64,000 bases of DNA from Tatumella citrea (GTDB lineage Bacteria > Pseudomonadota > Gammaproteobacteria > Enterobacterales > Enterobacteriaceae), in the NCBI RefSeq assembly GCF_002163585.1, contig NZ_CP015579.1:434001-498000 (forward strand), written 5' to 3'. Within the stretch, counting starts at the first letter, position 1, and every line of letters begins with the position of its first letter. Under the pieces are notes generated by a model that did no database searches, was not told the DNA's origin, and saw nothing but the letters and a program-made list of their open reading frames with translations. A program made the translations under genes and the position numbers. This document shows, piece after piece, positions 54,279-62,911 of this stretch.

Positions 54279-54296
54279 GCGCGGTATTATCCGCGC
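54279..54296 (-). terminator. Short hairpin between levansucrase 2 and holin
   Basis: GCGCGG and CCGCGC pair around a 6-base loop and are followed by TTTACT on the minus strand. The T-run is weak, so partial read-through into the holin gene is likely. Confidence 0.5.
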
Positions 54297-54309
54297 AGTA
54301 TTCTAATCA

Positions 54310-55557
54310 TTACCTGACAGTAATATTTTCTGTCGGCGGAATAAATCCATAGTCCAGTGTTTTAACCATAAAGGTTTGCTGGCCTTTTATTTTTATTTTT
54401 ACCGTAGGAGCTTCTGTTCCGCCAATACGATAACTTCCGTCCGTTTGTGGAATACTATCGATAAATGAGGTCACCAGACCATTCGGCATCACGCAATGCG
54501 AATAGGTTTGATAGGGCTGAGAAGAAGGATTACCCAGAACCAGTCCTGAGCCATTTAATGGCTGATAAGGTCCAAATAATGAATCACTCACAAAACCGTA
54601 TACCCCATCGGGGCCGGATACGCCATCCCCATAGGTATATTGATGGCTGATAGTAAACAGATAATATTTTCCGTCTTTAAAAACAAAATGAGGCCGTTCA
54701 GTTTGGTCATTTACACCGACTGCAGTAATCAGCGGTGGCAATAATTGCCAGTCATTGCCTTGTTTATCTTTCGCCACAGCAAAACCAATACATCCGGTCT
54801 GATAGCGGGAGCCACCGACATCATCATAACCCGGAGGAACATCACCCATATCGTCGCTGGTAATAACATGAGAACCACGCTCTCCGGCAACGTTACCCTC
54901 AAATACCATATACAGATTACCGTCATTTGGATCGATAAACGGGCTTGGGTCACGGAAACCCCAGTAAGCATTTTGTTGTTCGGTCTGGTAGTAAACTCCG
55001 TCTGCGGAAAACAGTTCTGTAACCTTATCAAATCCGGATAAGCTTACCCCCTCGCTGTCAGCAGAAATTGAGCCTTTCACTTTGACAATGGTGGCTCCCG
55101 GGGTGACACAGGTATAATAAAGTTCAATATCTCCCTGTTCATTCAGCAGGATAGGTGTGCCTGCCCATTCACGGGATGTGGGTGAAACCCCTTCCGCCAT
55201 GACCCGTCCGCCATAAATCCAGCTCTTACTGTCTTTTGCATACCAGTAGCAGATCCGTGCCCGGCTGTGACGGTTGGTCCAGTCACTGTCGATATCATAA
55301 TGACCTTGTGCATCGGTATAGACTTCCGGCTGACGTTCAGCTGTCAGGGTAAAAATAACTGACCAGCCATTTATTGCAATAATATTACCGTCATATTTCT
55401 TCAACGGCATAGTATCCCAGATAAAAAGATCATCACTCATCACCGGGAAATCAGTACTGACCAGTGGCTGGGTTGTTGTGGGATCATCTGCTCTGACTTT
55501 CAGCGCATCAGCACGGCTCCAGGCAGTTGTTTTCACTTTATCGATTAAGTTTTTCAT
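54310..55557 (-). CDS. lsc: Levansucrase (GH68), copy 2
   Basis: A 415-residue levansucrase, the same length as Erwinia amylovora Lsc. Asp48 (FIWDTMP), Asp203 (FRDPSPF) and Glu287 (DQTERPHF) are all kept. It begins with the same [19 protein letters not shown] as copy 1, has no signal peptide, and is preceded by an ideal GGAGG. It leads a possible unit with the holin gene and is divergent from the Ogr-type activator gene. The two copies are clearly paralogues from a duplication; wobble positions differ a good deal, so the duplication is not very recent. Confidence 0.95.
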   Translation of the reverse strand: MKNLIDKVKTTAWSRADALKVRADDPTTTQPLVSTDFPVMSDDLFIWDTMPLKKYDGNIIAINGWSVIFTLTAERQPEVYTDAQGHYDIDSDWTNRHSRARICYWYAKDSKSWIYGGRVMAEGVSPTSREWAGTPILLNEQGDIELYYTCVTPGATIVKVKGSISADSEGVSLSGFDKVTELFSADGVYYQTEQQNAYWGFRDPSPFIDPNDGNLYMVFEGNVAGERGSHVITSDDMGDVPPGYDDVGGSRYQTGCIGFAVAKDKQGNDWQLLPPLITAVGVNDQTERPHFVFKDGKYYLFTISHQYTYGDGVSGPDGVYGFVSDSLFGPYQPLNGSGLVLGNPSSQPYQTYSHCVMPNGLVTSFIDSIPQTDGSYRIGGTEAPTVKIKIKGQQTFMVKTLDYGFIPPTENITVR

Positions 55558-55639
55558 TTTAAACCTCCGTCATTGAATGAGGTTTAATAAAAGCATGCTA
55601 AAAAAAATAATAAAAACGGAATTTATTTTGTAATAAGCC

Positions 55640-55676
55640 ACACAACAATATCACTTTTAAAAAATGATTGTTGTGT
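55640..55676 (-). promoter_or_regulatory. Levansucrase 2 upstream dyad (Ogr-type activator site candidate)
   Basis: ACACAACAAT (55640-55649) and ATTGTTGTGT (55667-55676) are perfect 10-base arms 17 bases apart, 83-119 bases before the levansucrase 2 start, the same position as in copy 1. The coding-strand near arm again reads TTGTTGTGTG-N7-ACAAA (55627-55648). A -10-like TATTAA lies at 55584-55589, again giving a centre about 60 bases before the start of transcription. Confidence 0.7.
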
Positions 55677-55846
55677 CGTAAGTGACAGACCAGAGATTGT
55701 TGGATTTGTCGGATAGCATCAATAAGTATCTACAGCCAGATAAAAAGAAGATAGAATCTTTTATTTATTTTCACCCATTAAAGCCGTAATTGATCAATTA
55801 TACCTCTGTTTGTTTTAAAATTATTCAGTGAATATAGGTGGTACTT

Positions 55847-56041
55847 ATGATGCGTTGCCCGATTTGTAACAAGCCAGCTCACACTCGTACAAGCCGTTAC
55901 TTAACCGATACAACCAAAGAAGCATACTATCAATGCCAGGATATCACCTGCTCCTGCACCTTTAAAACCATAGAAAGCCTGGAAAGAATTATTTGTGCTC
56001 CAGTGACAAAAAAGGAGCAACGGACAATGGTTGCTATGTAG
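55847..56041 (+). CDS. Ogr/Delta-type phage late-gene activator (zinc finger)
   Basis: A 64-residue protein of the P2 Ogr / P4 Delta family. Its zinc motif C-X2-C-X22-C-X4-C (Cys4, Cys7, Cys30, Cys35) and the stretch ARTSRY-like HTRTSRYLTDTTKEAYYQCQ match Ogr. These small proteins bind DNA about 55 bases before phage late promoters and contact RNA polymerase alpha. The start is set at ATG 55847, with AGGTGG upstream; a GTG at 55838 is possible. It is divergent from levansucrase 2 with 289 bases between, including the dyad. It probably activates both levansucrase genes; this is inference. Confidence 0.9.
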   Translation: MMRCPICNKPAHTRTSRYLTDTTKEAYYQCQDITCSCTFKTIESLERIICAPVTKKEQRTMVAM

Positions 56042-56833
56042 GACTATTCTTATAATAATTTTAATTTTGAACTTTTAATCCATCCTGTAATAGTAGGTGA
56101 TTGTCCGGAAAAAGGAGGGTGTGAATTCTTTTTCCGGTTTATATGATGGTATAAATATTTATCGGAAGATAATAATGTGAGAATGGAGTCTTTAGTATAG
56201 AAAATGATCACTGTTGTTGTTGGTAATAATATTAAATTCCTGGTTGTTGTTTTTTTGTTAACGCTGTGGGTTGTTTCATTGTAACTCTTTCTATATATTT
56301 TTTGGTTATCTGTTACTGAAAGTCTCCTGGTGACACAGGGAATCACCGGATATCTTTATCTCCGGGATAATAGCCAGATATTCGCCAAATGTTTTTTTAT
56401 TGTTTCTACAGTGTTAATTTATGTCATGAGGAAGGCATGTCTTACCATTCCGGAATAGGGTTGAAAATGGCATATTCAGCTTTGTCATTTCATAATCTTC
56501 ACTGATATTTTTCTGTACCGATCAGGGATGGGATTTTGTATCAGGAGCCTTGTGGACTGGTTATGCTAATCTGCCGTCGTGGATAGTGAACTTAAAGGGT
56601 GGCGGATTTTCTGAAATCTTCCCTGAGGTTTGTTTTACCTACCGCGACAGTCAGTAACTGTAAAAGTTCTGTAGGTCATGCCATTTGGTATTGATAACTA
56701 TTATCATAATGATATAGATTATCATTACTGCTGGTGATCGACGATCACATCACAACACCAGTAATTATAAAAACCTTCGTTTGCGTTTACCTGTGGCAAA
56801 CGGCATTTTTGGCATGCCTGGATACTTACAACC
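56042..56833. other. AT-rich region before the heme receptor
   Basis: These 792 bases contain no supported gene. The left half is low in GC with scattered TTGTTG runs and probably marks the edge of the phage-derived DNA; I find no tRNA and no clear attachment site. The right end holds the Fur box of the heme operon. Confidence 0.55.
56693..56728. promoter_or_regulatory. Fur box of the heme uptake operon
   Basis: Successive hexamers GATAAC TATTAT CATAAT GATATA GATTAT CATTAC resemble overlapping Fur sites; the best 19-base dyad is AATGATATAGATTATCATT at 56708-56726. It lies 105-140 bases before the receptor start. Iron-bound Fur should repress the operon. Confidence 0.8.
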
Positions 56834-59185
56834 ATGTATAAATTTCTGACTCAGGGTAAGATTAAACCCGCCTTATTTAAGGCCACAGCGGTAGCGATTT
56901 CTGTTCATGCTGCCTGCACTTTCGCAGCAACTACCAGCACTACAGCGGCTGACAATGATTCTGAACAGCAAATCACTGTCAGAGCCACCGCGCCTCACGT
57001 TAATGCCAGCAACCGTAAAACGGTTACAGCGGCAGAAATGCAGAAACTGGGCGTCACCGATTTTGGTTCTCTGATGCGCTACCAGACACTGATCAGTGCT
57101 ACCGGCGCCAGCGGTGGTTCAGGAAACGGTAAAAGCGGCTTTGACCGCGGTGGTTACACCGGATACAACATTCGTGGTCTGGAAAGTAACCGTGTCGGTA
57201 TTGATATTGATGGCGTGGAAATACCGTCTGCGACCAGCCGTGGTTATGTCGGCCGCACCGGAGTTAACACTTTCGGTATCGGGCGTGACTATATCGACCC
57301 GTATCTGTTTGGTCTGATGAATATCGATGCCGGTGCTACCGCAGTATCACAACCCAATACCTCGATCGGTGGTGCGGTTTCATTCAAGACTAAATCACCG
57401 GATGATTATCTGCATCCGGGCAAAACCAGCTACTTTGGCTATCAGTCAGATTACGATTCTTCAAATCGTGGCTGGCATAATGGTATTACTGCCGCGGCAG
57501 GGGATGAAGAACTACGCGGGATTTTTGTCTATAGCCACCGTGATGGCCAGCAGACCCGTAATAACAGCGGTACAGTCTCTGCTTACCCGGCGAACTGGCA
57601 CTCTAACGCCTTTTTGGGCAGTGTTATCTGGCAGCCGAACGATGAACATAAGCTGACCGGAACGTTCAGTTACTACGATAAAACCAACCATACCCATTAC
57701 GATACCTGGAACTCAGGTGGTAGTGCGGTTATTGGCACCAGTCATCAGTCCAGTGAGACCCGTCGTTTATCCGGTAATCTGCAGGATATTTATACGCCGG
57801 AAAATGACTGGATTGACTCTCTGACCACCAATCTCTACTGGCAGAAAACTCAGGCTCGCGATAATACCCTGGCACCTTACGATACCGGAGTCATTGGTCG
57901 TACTTATTCCGATTACGATACCAATAATATTGGTTTCTCCACCGAACTGCGTAAGACGATAGGCCGCCATGAACTGAGCGGTGGTCTGAATGCGGATCTG
58001 GGTAACACCAAACGCCCGTTCGACCAGGACCCGGCACCTCTGGTCTACTACTCGGTAATGCAGCCACAGGCTAACAGTACCACCACCAAACTGGGTGGAT
58101 TTGTTCAGGATAAAATCAACTTCGATCTGCAGGGACACAATTTTGCGATTGTCCCGGGAGTTCGTGTTGCCTATGAGAAAACCAAGCCAAAAGATCTCGA
58201 AACTCTGGCGGCCGGTAGCTCTGTTCTGACTACTGATGAATTAGAAACTCTGTACGGCACAGGAACCAGTGATACCGAAGTGCTGCCATCTCTGCGCTTC
58301 CAGTACAATCTGACCCCCGGACTGTTGACCTATGTTCAGTACAGTCGTGGGGCGGAATTCCCTGAAGCCAGTCAGCTATACGGTTCATGGAACCTGGGTT
58401 CCAGCTATGCGGGTAGCCAGCAATATGCGCTGATTGGTAACCCTGCTCTGAAAACCGAAACCAGTAATAACTTTGAATGGGGATTGAACGGTGAAGTGAC
58501 TCCGGGTATCACCCTGAGCAGTTCTGTGTTCTATAACGAGTATAAAAACTTTATTGCTTATACCCGTTATACCCGCAGTGGTTCACCTTCGATGTTCACT
58601 AACGTGCCGTCGAATATCTACACCATCTACCAGGCGGAAAACCGTGATAAAGCCTTTATCTATGGTGGTGAAATCAGTACTAAATTTAGTATTGGTCACT
58701 GGATTGAGCAGGCAGAAGGTCTGAGTGCGACTCTGGCATGGGGCTATGCCAAAGGGGAGTCTAAGTCTTCACTTACCGGCGACAGCTATACCGCACTGGA
58801 TAGCGTGGCGCCAATGAAAGCTGTGGTTGGTGTGGCATGGGATGACCCTACCGGCCTGTGGGGAACCGCAGTGACTGCGACCTTTGTTAAAGGCAAGCAG
58901 GCGCAGGAAACCACCCGTGATACGACGACCAGTGGTACAGTGACCTCAGAAGAAAGCCCGTATATGCGTATTCCGGGCTATGGTTTAGTGGATGCTACTG
59001 CTTACTGGCGAGTGACGAAGAATGTCAAACTGAGCGGTGGGGTGTATAACATTACTAACCGTAAATACATCGATTACCTCAGCAGCCGTGATCTGGAAAC
59101 CTCGACCGCCCAGGATCGCAACGATGTTTCGTTAGCTTATATGCCGGGTCGTACTTACCAGGTCGGACTGAATGTCGATTTCTGA
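56834..59185 (+). CDS. hmuR: TonB-dependent heme/hemoglobin receptor
   Basis: A 783-residue outer-membrane receptor. A signal peptide of about 31 residues (ending CTFAA) is followed by a TonB-box-like QQITVRATAP, a plug domain (residues about 60-190 with YNIRGLESNRVGIDIDGVEIP), and a 22-strand barrel ending in VGLNVDF. Heme-receptor signatures are degenerate: NPALKTETSNNFEWG replaces NPNL-type text and SRGAEFPEASQLYGS replaces the FRAP box. It is about 100 residues longer than Yersinia HemR. The hmuSTUV genes directly follow, so the heme role is mainly from context. Confidence 0.85.
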   Translation: MYKFLTQGKIKPALFKATAVAISVHAACTFAATTSTTAADNDSEQQITVRATAPHVNASNRKTVTAAEMQKLGVTDFGSLMRYQTLISATGASGGSGNGKSGFDRGGYTGYNIRGLESNRVGIDIDGVEIPSATSRGYVGRTGVNTFGIGRDYIDPYLFGLMNIDAGATAVSQPNTSIGGAVSFKTKSPDDYLHPGKTSYFGYQSDYDSSNRGWHNGITAAAGDEELRGIFVYSHRDGQQTRNNSGTVSAYPANWHSNAFLGSVIWQPNDEHKLTGTFSYYDKTNHTHYDTWNSGGSAVIGTSHQSSETRRLSGNLQDIYTPENDWIDSLTTNLYWQKTQARDNTLAPYDTGVIGRTYSDYDTNNIGFSTELRKTIGRHELSGGLNADLGNTKRPFDQDPAPLVYYSVMQPQANSTTTKLGGFVQDKINFDLQGHNFAIVPGVRVAYEKTKPKDLETLAAGSSVLTTDELETLYGTGTSDTEVLPSLRFQYNLTPGLLTYVQYSRGAEFPEASQLYGSWNLGSSYAGSQQYALIGNPALKTETSNNFEWGLNGEVTPGITLSSSVFYNEYKNFIAYTRYTRSGSPSMFTNVPSNIYTIYQAENRDKAFIYGGEISTKFSIGHWIEQAEGLSATLAWGYAKGESKSSLTGDSYTALDSVAPMKAVVGVAWDDPTGLWGTAVTATFVKGKQAQETTRDTTTSGTVTSEESPYMRIPGYGLVDATAYWRVTKNVKLSGGVYNITNRKYIDYLSSRDLETSTAQDRNDVSLAYMPGRTYQVGLNVDF

Positions 59186-59198
59186 TAATTGATCAACT

Positions 59199-59219
59199 GC
59201 CCTGCCATAACGGCAGGGC
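59199..59219 (+). terminator. Hairpin between receptor and hmuS
   Basis: GCCCTGCC and GGCAGGGC pair perfectly around ATAAC, with no T-run behind. It is probably an attenuating or message-protecting hairpin that keeps receptor levels above those of the downstream genes. Confidence 0.5.
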
Positions 59220-59249
59220 TCTCAGGGAAATGAGGACGCTGGAGAATTT

Positions 59250-60278
59250 ATGAGCACACATTATCAGCAGTACCTGGAATTAAAAGAGCAGCATCCCGGC
59301 ACTTATGCCCGCGATCTGGCTGCACTGATGGGCATCACTGAAGCAGAATTGCTGCTGGCCAGAACGGCAGACGACGCACAGCAGCTGCGTGCTGACTTCC
59401 CGGCATTGCTGGAAGCGCTGAAAGCGGTAGGTGAGACCAAAAATATTACCCGTAACGAATATGCAGTCCATGAACAGGTCGGAACCTACGACAACCTGCA
59501 CATCGGTCCGCATGCCGGGTTGGTGCTTAACCCGCGCCATCTGGATCTGCGTTTCTTCCTGTCAAAATGGCACAGTGCATTTTATCTGCAGGAACAGAGT
59601 GCCCGGGGTGAACGTAAAAGCATCCAAATCTTTGATGACCAGGGTAACGCAGTACTGAAAATTTATACCACCGATAATACCGACCAGCAGGCATGGCAAC
59701 AGCTGATTGCTGAGTTTGTGGTGGAAGAGCCTGCAGCGTTAACACTAAACCCTGTCGCTGCCCCTGAATTTTCCCGACAGATTGATACGCAAAAGATTGA
59801 GCAGGAATGGCGTGCGATGACTGATGTTCATCAGTTTTTCCAGCTACTCAGTCGCCACAATATCAGTCGCCCACAGGCCTTTGCAGCGGTGAGTGATGAT
59901 TTAGCGCAGAAAGTTGCTCCGCAGACACTGGAACGTTTGCTGACTCTGGCACATGAAGCGGGCAACGAAATTATGATTTTCGTTGGCAACCGCGGTTGTA
60001 CCCAAATTTTCACCGGCGCAGTTGAGAAAGTAACTCCGATGAAAGGCTGGCTGAATATTTTTAATCCGAATTTTACCCTGCATCTGCAGGACCAGCAGAT
60101 TGCTGAAAGCTGGATTACCCGCAAACCTACGGCTGACGGTCATGTCACCAGTCTGGAGTTATTTGCTGCTGATGGTACTCAGATTGCTCAGTTATACGGG
60201 CAGCGTAGCGAAGGTAATCCGGAACAAGCGGTCTGGCGTGAGCAGATTGAATCTCTGGCCGGAGGCGTGCCTGCATGA
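59250..60278 (+). CDS. hmuS: Heme-degrading/heme-transfer protein HmuS (HemS/ChuS)
   Basis: A 342-residue cytoplasmic protein, the same length as E. coli ChuS, made of two tandem HemS repeats of about 165 residues. The start QYLELKEQHPGTYARDLAALMGITEAELLLA, in the first repeat, and MIFVGNRGCTQIFTGAVEKVTPMKGWLNIFNPNF, in the second, are characteristic. It accepts imported heme and may open the ring or pass it on. GGAG precedes the ATG; its end overlaps hmuT by four bases. Confidence 0.93.
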   Translation: MSTHYQQYLELKEQHPGTYARDLAALMGITEAELLLARTADDAQQLRADFPALLEALKAVGETKNITRNEYAVHEQVGTYDNLHIGPHAGLVLNPRHLDLRFFLSKWHSAFYLQEQSARGERKSIQIFDDQGNAVLKIYTTDNTDQQAWQQLIAEFVVEEPAALTLNPVAAPEFSRQIDTQKIEQEWRAMTDVHQFFQLLSRHNISRPQAFAAVSDDLAQKVAPQTLERLLTLAHEAGNEIMIFVGNRGCTQIFTGAVEKVTPMKGWLNIFNPNFTLHLQDQQIAESWITRKPTADGHVTSLELFAADGTQIAQLYGQRSEGNPEQAVWREQIESLAGGVPA

Positions 60279-61096
60279 GAATATTTGGCCTGATGCTTTG
60301 TTTGCTGGCGTTACCGGTATTTGCTGCCCAACGGGTAGTGTCGATTGGTGGTGATGTCACGGAAATTGTGTATGCTCTCGGGGCCGGTGATCAGCTGGTC
60401 GGGCGTGACAGCACCAGTTTCCGTCCGGCTCAGGCCGCAAAACTGCCGGATGTAGGTTATATGCGCCAGTTGAATACCGAAGGGATTCTGGCGCTGAAAC
60501 CTGATCTGGTACTGACCAATGAACAGGCAAAACCATCTCAGGTTCTGACCCAGCTTTCCGGTGTTGGCGTGAAGGTGGTGGATGTCACTGGTGAAAACTC
60601 GTTATCTGCCATTTCACAGAAGATAACCACTATCGCTACAGCACTGAACGAAACGGCGGCGGCTCAGCCATTATTACGCCAGGTCAGCCAGCAAATTGCT
60701 GCTATTCCATCGACCCGACTGCCGGTAAAAGTGCTGTATATCATGGCAAACAGCGGTATGACGACGATGGTGGCCGGAAATCAGACCGCGGCAGATGTCG
60801 CTATCCGCAGTGCCGGACTGACCAATGTGATGGGCAATGTACCCCATTACCAGACATTGTCAGCTGAAGGAGTTATCGCAGCGGCTCCTGATTTAGTGCT
60901 GGTCGATCGCAGCGGTGTTCAGGCACTGGGGGGACCAGACAAATTCTGGAAACTGCCTGGCTTAGCCATGACCCCTGCCGGCAAACATCACCGCCTGCTG
61001 TATATCGATCAGATGGCGCTACTGGGCTTCGGTTTAGATACACCTAAGGCAATTTTGCAGCTGCGTCAGGCTGCAGAAAAAATCCATGCTGAATAG
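60275..61096 (+). CDS. hmuT: Periplasmic heme-binding protein HmuT
   Basis: A 273-residue class III binding protein with a signal peptide of about 17 residues (MRIFGLMLCLLALPVFA). The BtuF-like fold is shown by RVVSIGGDVTEIVYALGAGDQLVGRDSTS and by PDVGYMRQLNTEGILALKPDLVL, whose Tyr is a known heme ligand position in this family. It carries heme across the periplasm to HmuUV. It overlaps hmuS and hmuU. Confidence 0.92.
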   Translation: MRIFGLMLCLLALPVFAAQRVVSIGGDVTEIVYALGAGDQLVGRDSTSFRPAQAAKLPDVGYMRQLNTEGILALKPDLVLTNEQAKPSQVLTQLSGVGVKVVDVTGENSLSAISQKITTIATALNETAAAQPLLRQVSQQIAAIPSTRLPVKVLYIMANSGMTTMVAGNQTAADVAIRSAGLTNVMGNVPHYQTLSAEGVIAAAPDLVLVDRSGVQALGGPDKFWKLPGLAMTPAGKHHRLLYIDQMALLGFGLDTPKAILQLRQAAEKIHAE

Positions 61097-62087
61097 CCGT
61101 CAGACACGAGGCTGGTTAATCGTGATGGGGCTGGTTTTGCTGGCAGCATTGCTGGTTGCCAGCCAGACCGGGGCGATAAAACTGTCGCTGCTCTCTCTCT
61201 GGCAACAAAGCCCTGACAGTCTGGGGCGCAGGATCTGGCTGGATATCCGCCTGCCGCGCGTGTTGCTGGCAGCGCTGGTCGGCCTGGCACTGGCGGTCTC
61301 CGGTACGGTAATGCAGGGATTATTTCGTAATCCACTGGCAGACCCGGGCTTACTGGGCATCAGTAGTGGGGCAGGGCTGGCGGTCGCAGTGTCGATTGTA
61401 CTGCCAATGGCGTTACCTGCCGGTATCCTGTTATGGTTACCGATGATTGCTGCCTTCACCGGCAGCCTGCTTGTGACCGCTCTAATCTTCAAACTCAGCC
61501 AGTTCACCCGTGGCCATCTCTCCCGGTTATTATTGTTTGGTGTAGCGATTAATGCCGTCTGCGGAGCTATCGTTGGCGTACTTTCGTGGGTCAGTAATGA
61601 TCAGCAGTTGCGGCAATTGTCGCTGTGGGGAATGGGCAGTCTGGCTCAGGCACAATGGCCGTCACTGGCGGTATGTGCGCTGCTGATTCTGCCTTCCTCA
61701 ATCCTTACACTGTGGTTTGCCAACCGGCTCAACCTGCTGCAACTGGGCGAAGAAGATGCTCATTATATGGGCGTCAACGTTCAGCGTACTCAGCGTCAGT
61801 TGCTGGTGTTGAATGCTCTGCTGGTAGGGACTGCGGTCTCGGTCAGTGGGGTGATCGGTTTTATCGGGCTGGTGATTCCGCATCTGATGCGGATGTGCTT
61901 TGGCAGTGATCATCGCCGGGTATTACCGGCTTCTGCGCTGAGCGGCGCCATTTTGCTGTTACTGGCAGATACCCTGGCACGCACCCTGGTTTCCCCAGCC
62001 GAAATGCCGGTGGGTTTACTGACCAGCCTGATTGGTGCACCCTGGTTTTTCTGGCTGATTATCCGTCGTCAGCAGGGGGAGGAATAA
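61086..62087 (+). CDS. hmuU: Heme ABC transporter permease HmuU (FecCD family)
   Basis: A 333-residue inner-membrane permease with about ten helices. FecCD-family signatures are RIWLDIRLPRVLLAALVGLALAVSGTVMQGLFRNPLADPGLLGISSGAGL, spread over residues 45-95, and GFIGLVIPHLMRMCFGSDHRRVLPASALSGA near residue 260. It starts 11 bases inside hmuT, and its TAA overlaps the hmuV ATG by one base. Confidence 0.93.
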   Translation: MLNSRQTRGWLIVMGLVLLAALLVASQTGAIKLSLLSLWQQSPDSLGRRIWLDIRLPRVLLAALVGLALAVSGTVMQGLFRNPLADPGLLGISSGAGLAVAVSIVLPMALPAGILLWLPMIAAFTGSLLVTALIFKLSQFTRGHLSRLLLFGVAINAVCGAIVGVLSWVSNDQQLRQLSLWGMGSLAQAQWPSLAVCALLILPSSILTLWFANRLNLLQLGEEDAHYMGVNVQRTQRQLLVLNALLVGTAVSVSGVIGFIGLVIPHLMRMCFGSDHRRVLPASALSGAILLLLADTLARTLVSPAEMPVGLLTSLIGAPWFFWLIIRRQQGEE

Positions 62088-62863
62088 TGTCTGAACTTAA
62101 AGCGGTTGAAATCAGCCTGCAACGGGGTCAGCGCCTGCTGTTGAGCGGGATTTCTCTGCAACTGTCACCGGGAGAAATGGTTGCTCTGATAGGACCAAAT
62201 GGTGCCGGAAAATCAACCCTGATGCGAGTACTCAGTGGTTATATAGCTCCGGATAGTGGTGAGTGCCGGTTGCAGGGTAAAGCACTCAGCGAGTGGGACG
62301 GGCGGCTCCTGGCTCAACAACGGGCGGTAATGCGTCAGCAAAGCTCCCTGACTTTTTCGCTGACCGCCCGGCAGGTAATCAGTCTGGGCAGGGCGGCCTG
62401 GAGCCGCCATCGTCAGGATGAAATCGTTAGTGAGGTCGCGGGTCTGACGGGTTGTGATGAGCTGCTGGACCGCAGTTACCTGCAACTCTCCGGTGGGGAG
62501 CAGCAGCGGGTTCAACTGGCACGGGTACTGGCACAACTCTGGCAGGATGGCGAACCGCAAGGCTGTCTGTTTCTTGATGAACCCACTTCCGCACTGGATC
62601 TCTACCATCAGCAACATATCCTCAGGCTGTTACATCGTCTGACCCGTCAGGGAAAACTAATGGTGTGCAGTGTGCTGCATGATCTTAACCAGGCATCATT
62701 ATGGGCCGACCGGCTGCTCCTGTTGCATCAGGGCAAGCTGGTTGCAGAAGGTACACCGCAGCAGGTACTGGAAAGTGAACTACTGCAACGCTGGTATAAA
62801 GCGGAACTCAGTGTGAACACTGATACTCCTCATCAACGGCCGCAGGTGATGTTACTGCCCTAA
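62087..62863 (+). CDS. hmuV: Heme ABC transporter ATPase HmuV
   Basis: A 258-residue ABC ATPase with Walker A GPNGAGKST near residue 37, signature LSGGEQQRVQLARVLAQL, Walker B CLFLDEPTSALD and H-loop SVLHDLNQ. It powers HmuU. It closes the Fur-regulated heme operon and is followed by a strong terminator. Confidence 0.94.
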   Translation: MSELKAVEISLQRGQRLLLSGISLQLSPGEMVALIGPNGAGKSTLMRVLSGYIAPDSGECRLQGKALSEWDGRLLAQQRAVMRQQSSLTFSLTARQVISLGRAAWSRHRQDEIVSEVAGLTGCDELLDRSYLQLSGGEQQRVQLARVLAQLWQDGEPQGCLFLDEPTSALDLYHQQHILRLLHRLTRQGKLMVCSVLHDLNQASLWADRLLLLHQGKLVAEGTPQQVLESELLQRWYKAELSVNTDTPHQRPQVMLLP

Positions 62864-62868
62864 AAAAA

Positions 62869-62892
62869 ACAGGCGCCGGGAAGGGCGCCTGT
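62869..62892. terminator. Bidirectional terminator, hmuV / ppk2
   Basis: ACAGGCGCC and GGCGCCTGT pair over nine bases. An eight-base A-tract on the left gives an excellent T-run for the convergent ppk2 transcript; TGAGTTTTA serves the hmu side. Confidence 0.88.
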
Positions 62893-62911
62893 GAGTTTTA
62901 TCGTCAGCCTG

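Noticed and set aside
56050..56346. 98-codon minus-strand frame after the ogr-like gene
   Set aside because: Composed mostly of Thr, Ser, Asn, Lys and Ile as expected from AT-rich noncoding DNA, with no ribosome site or motif.
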